Source of the DNA: Macrobrachium rosenbergii
Taxonomy: Eukaryota > Arthropoda > Malacostraca > Decapoda > Palaemonidae
Reading direction: 5' to 3'
DNA: 64,000 nt
NCBI RefSeq assembly: GCF_040412425.1
Contig: NC_089743.1
Location: 89,393,471-89,457,470, forward strand
Of the stretch, positions 62,894 through 64,000 are shown piece after piece. A program made the translations under genes and the position numbers. Numbering within the stretch: the first letter of the stretch is position 1; every line of letters begins with the position of its first letter. The notes beneath the pieces were generated by a model, which was given only the letters and a program-made list of their open reading frames with translations, was not told the DNA's origin and did no database searches.

Positions 62894-63160
62894 TTGGAGG
62901 GGGTGTAGGGCTCTCGGCTAGCACGCTGTTGGCCCAGCGTTCGACTCTCCGCCCGGCCAATGAAGAATTAGAGGAATTTATTTCTGGTGATAAACATTCA
63001 TTTCTCGTCATAATGTGGTTCGGATTTTTAAGCGGCTGCCAGGTCCCATTGCTAGGTAACCAGTTGGTTCTTAGCCACGTAAAATAAATCTAATCCTTCG
63101 GGCCAGCCCTAGGAGAGCTGTTAATCAGCTCAGTGGTCTGGTTAAACTAAGGTATACTTT
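62894..63160 (+). mobile_element. tRNA-derived SINE, second copy
   Basis: The plus head reads GGGGGTGTAGGGCTCTCGG, then GCGTTCGACTCTCC (B box), followed by the same body as the 54475-54755 copy (CCAATGAAGAATTAGAGGAA … TTCTTAGCCACGTAAAATAA … AGCTCAGTGGTCTGGTTAAA … AAGGTATACTT) and a T-rich end. The head differs strongly from the first copy while the body is nearly identical, so the family may have exchanged its tRNA part. Confidence 0.88.
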
Positions 63161-64000
63161 TTTTTTTTCTTGCAGATGATGTTAAGTCTGCCTCTATAAG
63201 TTGTAGAGTAGCCACCGTAGAGTCTTGGTCACCTTTTTTTTTTTTATGTCAGAATTTTGAGTCTTGGAAATTAGTGACCTTTCATATTATCCATACGCTC
63301 CATATATTTCGAGTTCATTAATTCTAGTCTATCTCATCTCTTGTCATGTTTGAATTCATGCGCTTTTCTCCATTATAAAGGCATCTTATTTTTTTTTCCG
63401 AAAACAGGTTGAGTACTGTGAAATTTTAAAATGATTATACTAAGAAAATTTTAACCATAATTTTGTTCTGATTGATCGACATAGAATTTTCGGATGTAAA
63501 TTTTCTTTCATTATTATATTCTATACCGAAATTGAAAACCCCCATGAATTTGTTATCAAAGCATTAGCTTTTATGTCCCTCCTTATCCATAAATCATTGA
63601 GATTGATATTGGAGTTTGAACAAACTCGAGTGAGTCTTTTTATCTGAACTTTTAGTTTTGCGTTTTTATGTCCTTTTCGCCTTATTTGCTGACTCGGTAC
63701 TTCTTGCCTTGAACCGTTAGACCGGCTCCGCCCGGTGTGACTGCAACGAGAACTCCCTGCTTGCTTTTACAACCCCTCGGAGTTATTAGGGTACGTTTTT
63801 ATACGCCGAAAAAGTATGCCAGTGGGGGAGATTATTGTTATTATTATTAAAATTTATTGCTGTTTCCACTGCATTTAATTTATACAGAGTCTTCTCTATT
63901 CTTCTTCTTATTTTTTATCCCTCTGCCTGTATCTGATAGATCAAGTTTCCCAAGGACATTCAAAGATTTCTGTTTTCTTAGGTTTATTTCTTCTGACGTC
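63161..64000. other. No confident gene at right edge
   Basis: A TTTTTTTTTTCTTGCAG acceptor-like site lies at 63161-63175. The exon-like sequence after it stops quickly. A short (ATT)n occurs at 63835-63849. Confidence 0.3.

Overview
This is eukaryotic, intron- and repeat-dominated DNA. It is AT-rich, has no operons and no long intact reading frame, and carries an extreme load of long perfect microsatellites, mainly (TA)n, (GA/CT)n and (AAT/ATT)n. Together with tRNA-headed SINEs, RTE-like LINE debris, a Penelope-like element and several minisatellites, this looks most like a decapod crustacean (shrimp, crab or crayfish). That assignment is inference from repeat style; no host gene is identified.

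Layout. 1-3.8 kb: a four-copy 97-bp tandem repeat, then unassigned AT-rich DNA. 3.8-6.1 kb: a foldback of two inverted tRNA-SINE copies ending in (TA)n, a seven-copy 107-bp satellite and a 26-bp minisatellite. 6.2-8.16 kb (minus): the one long protein-coding relic, an intronless membrane-anchored coiled-coil protein broken by a stop and frameshifts. 8.4-14 kb: microsatellites, a small hairpin, a 34-bp minisatellite and a 19-copy 40/35-bp minisatellite. 14.5-22.6 kb: LINE fragments, a complete SINE with 14-bp target-site duplications, a 225-bp duplication containing two microsatellites, and a 58-codon small ORF. 23.2-25.4 kb: a Penelope-like element (RT plus GIY-YIG) preceded by an inverted copy of its own 3' part; both 3' ends carry a hammerhead-like motif. 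26-40 kb: microsatellites, LINE 3' ends and RTE-like C-terminal relics. 41.8-42.7 kb: a long inverted repeat whose arms carry matching microsatellites. 46-47 kb: a second foldback related to the one at 3.8 kb. 50-54.8 kb: LINE relics, a 290-bp near-palindromic MITE and a SINE. 56.9-58.6 kb: a (GA)n-containing higher-order satellite followed directly by a 37-bp minisatellite. 62.9-63.2 kb: another SINE copy.

A few short plus-strand stretches have exon-like geometry (polypyrimidine-AG acceptor, open frame, GTAAG/GTATG donor), best at 31050-31106 and 61675-61758. If real, much of the window is intron of one or more plus-strand host genes. They are predictions by eye only.

The points I would follow first are the inverted Penelope-like element with paired ribozyme-like 3' ends, the outward-facing SINE foldbacks whose tails run into (TA)n arrays, the MITE with TGTTACA/TGTAACA ends, and the microsatellite-armed long inverted repeat.
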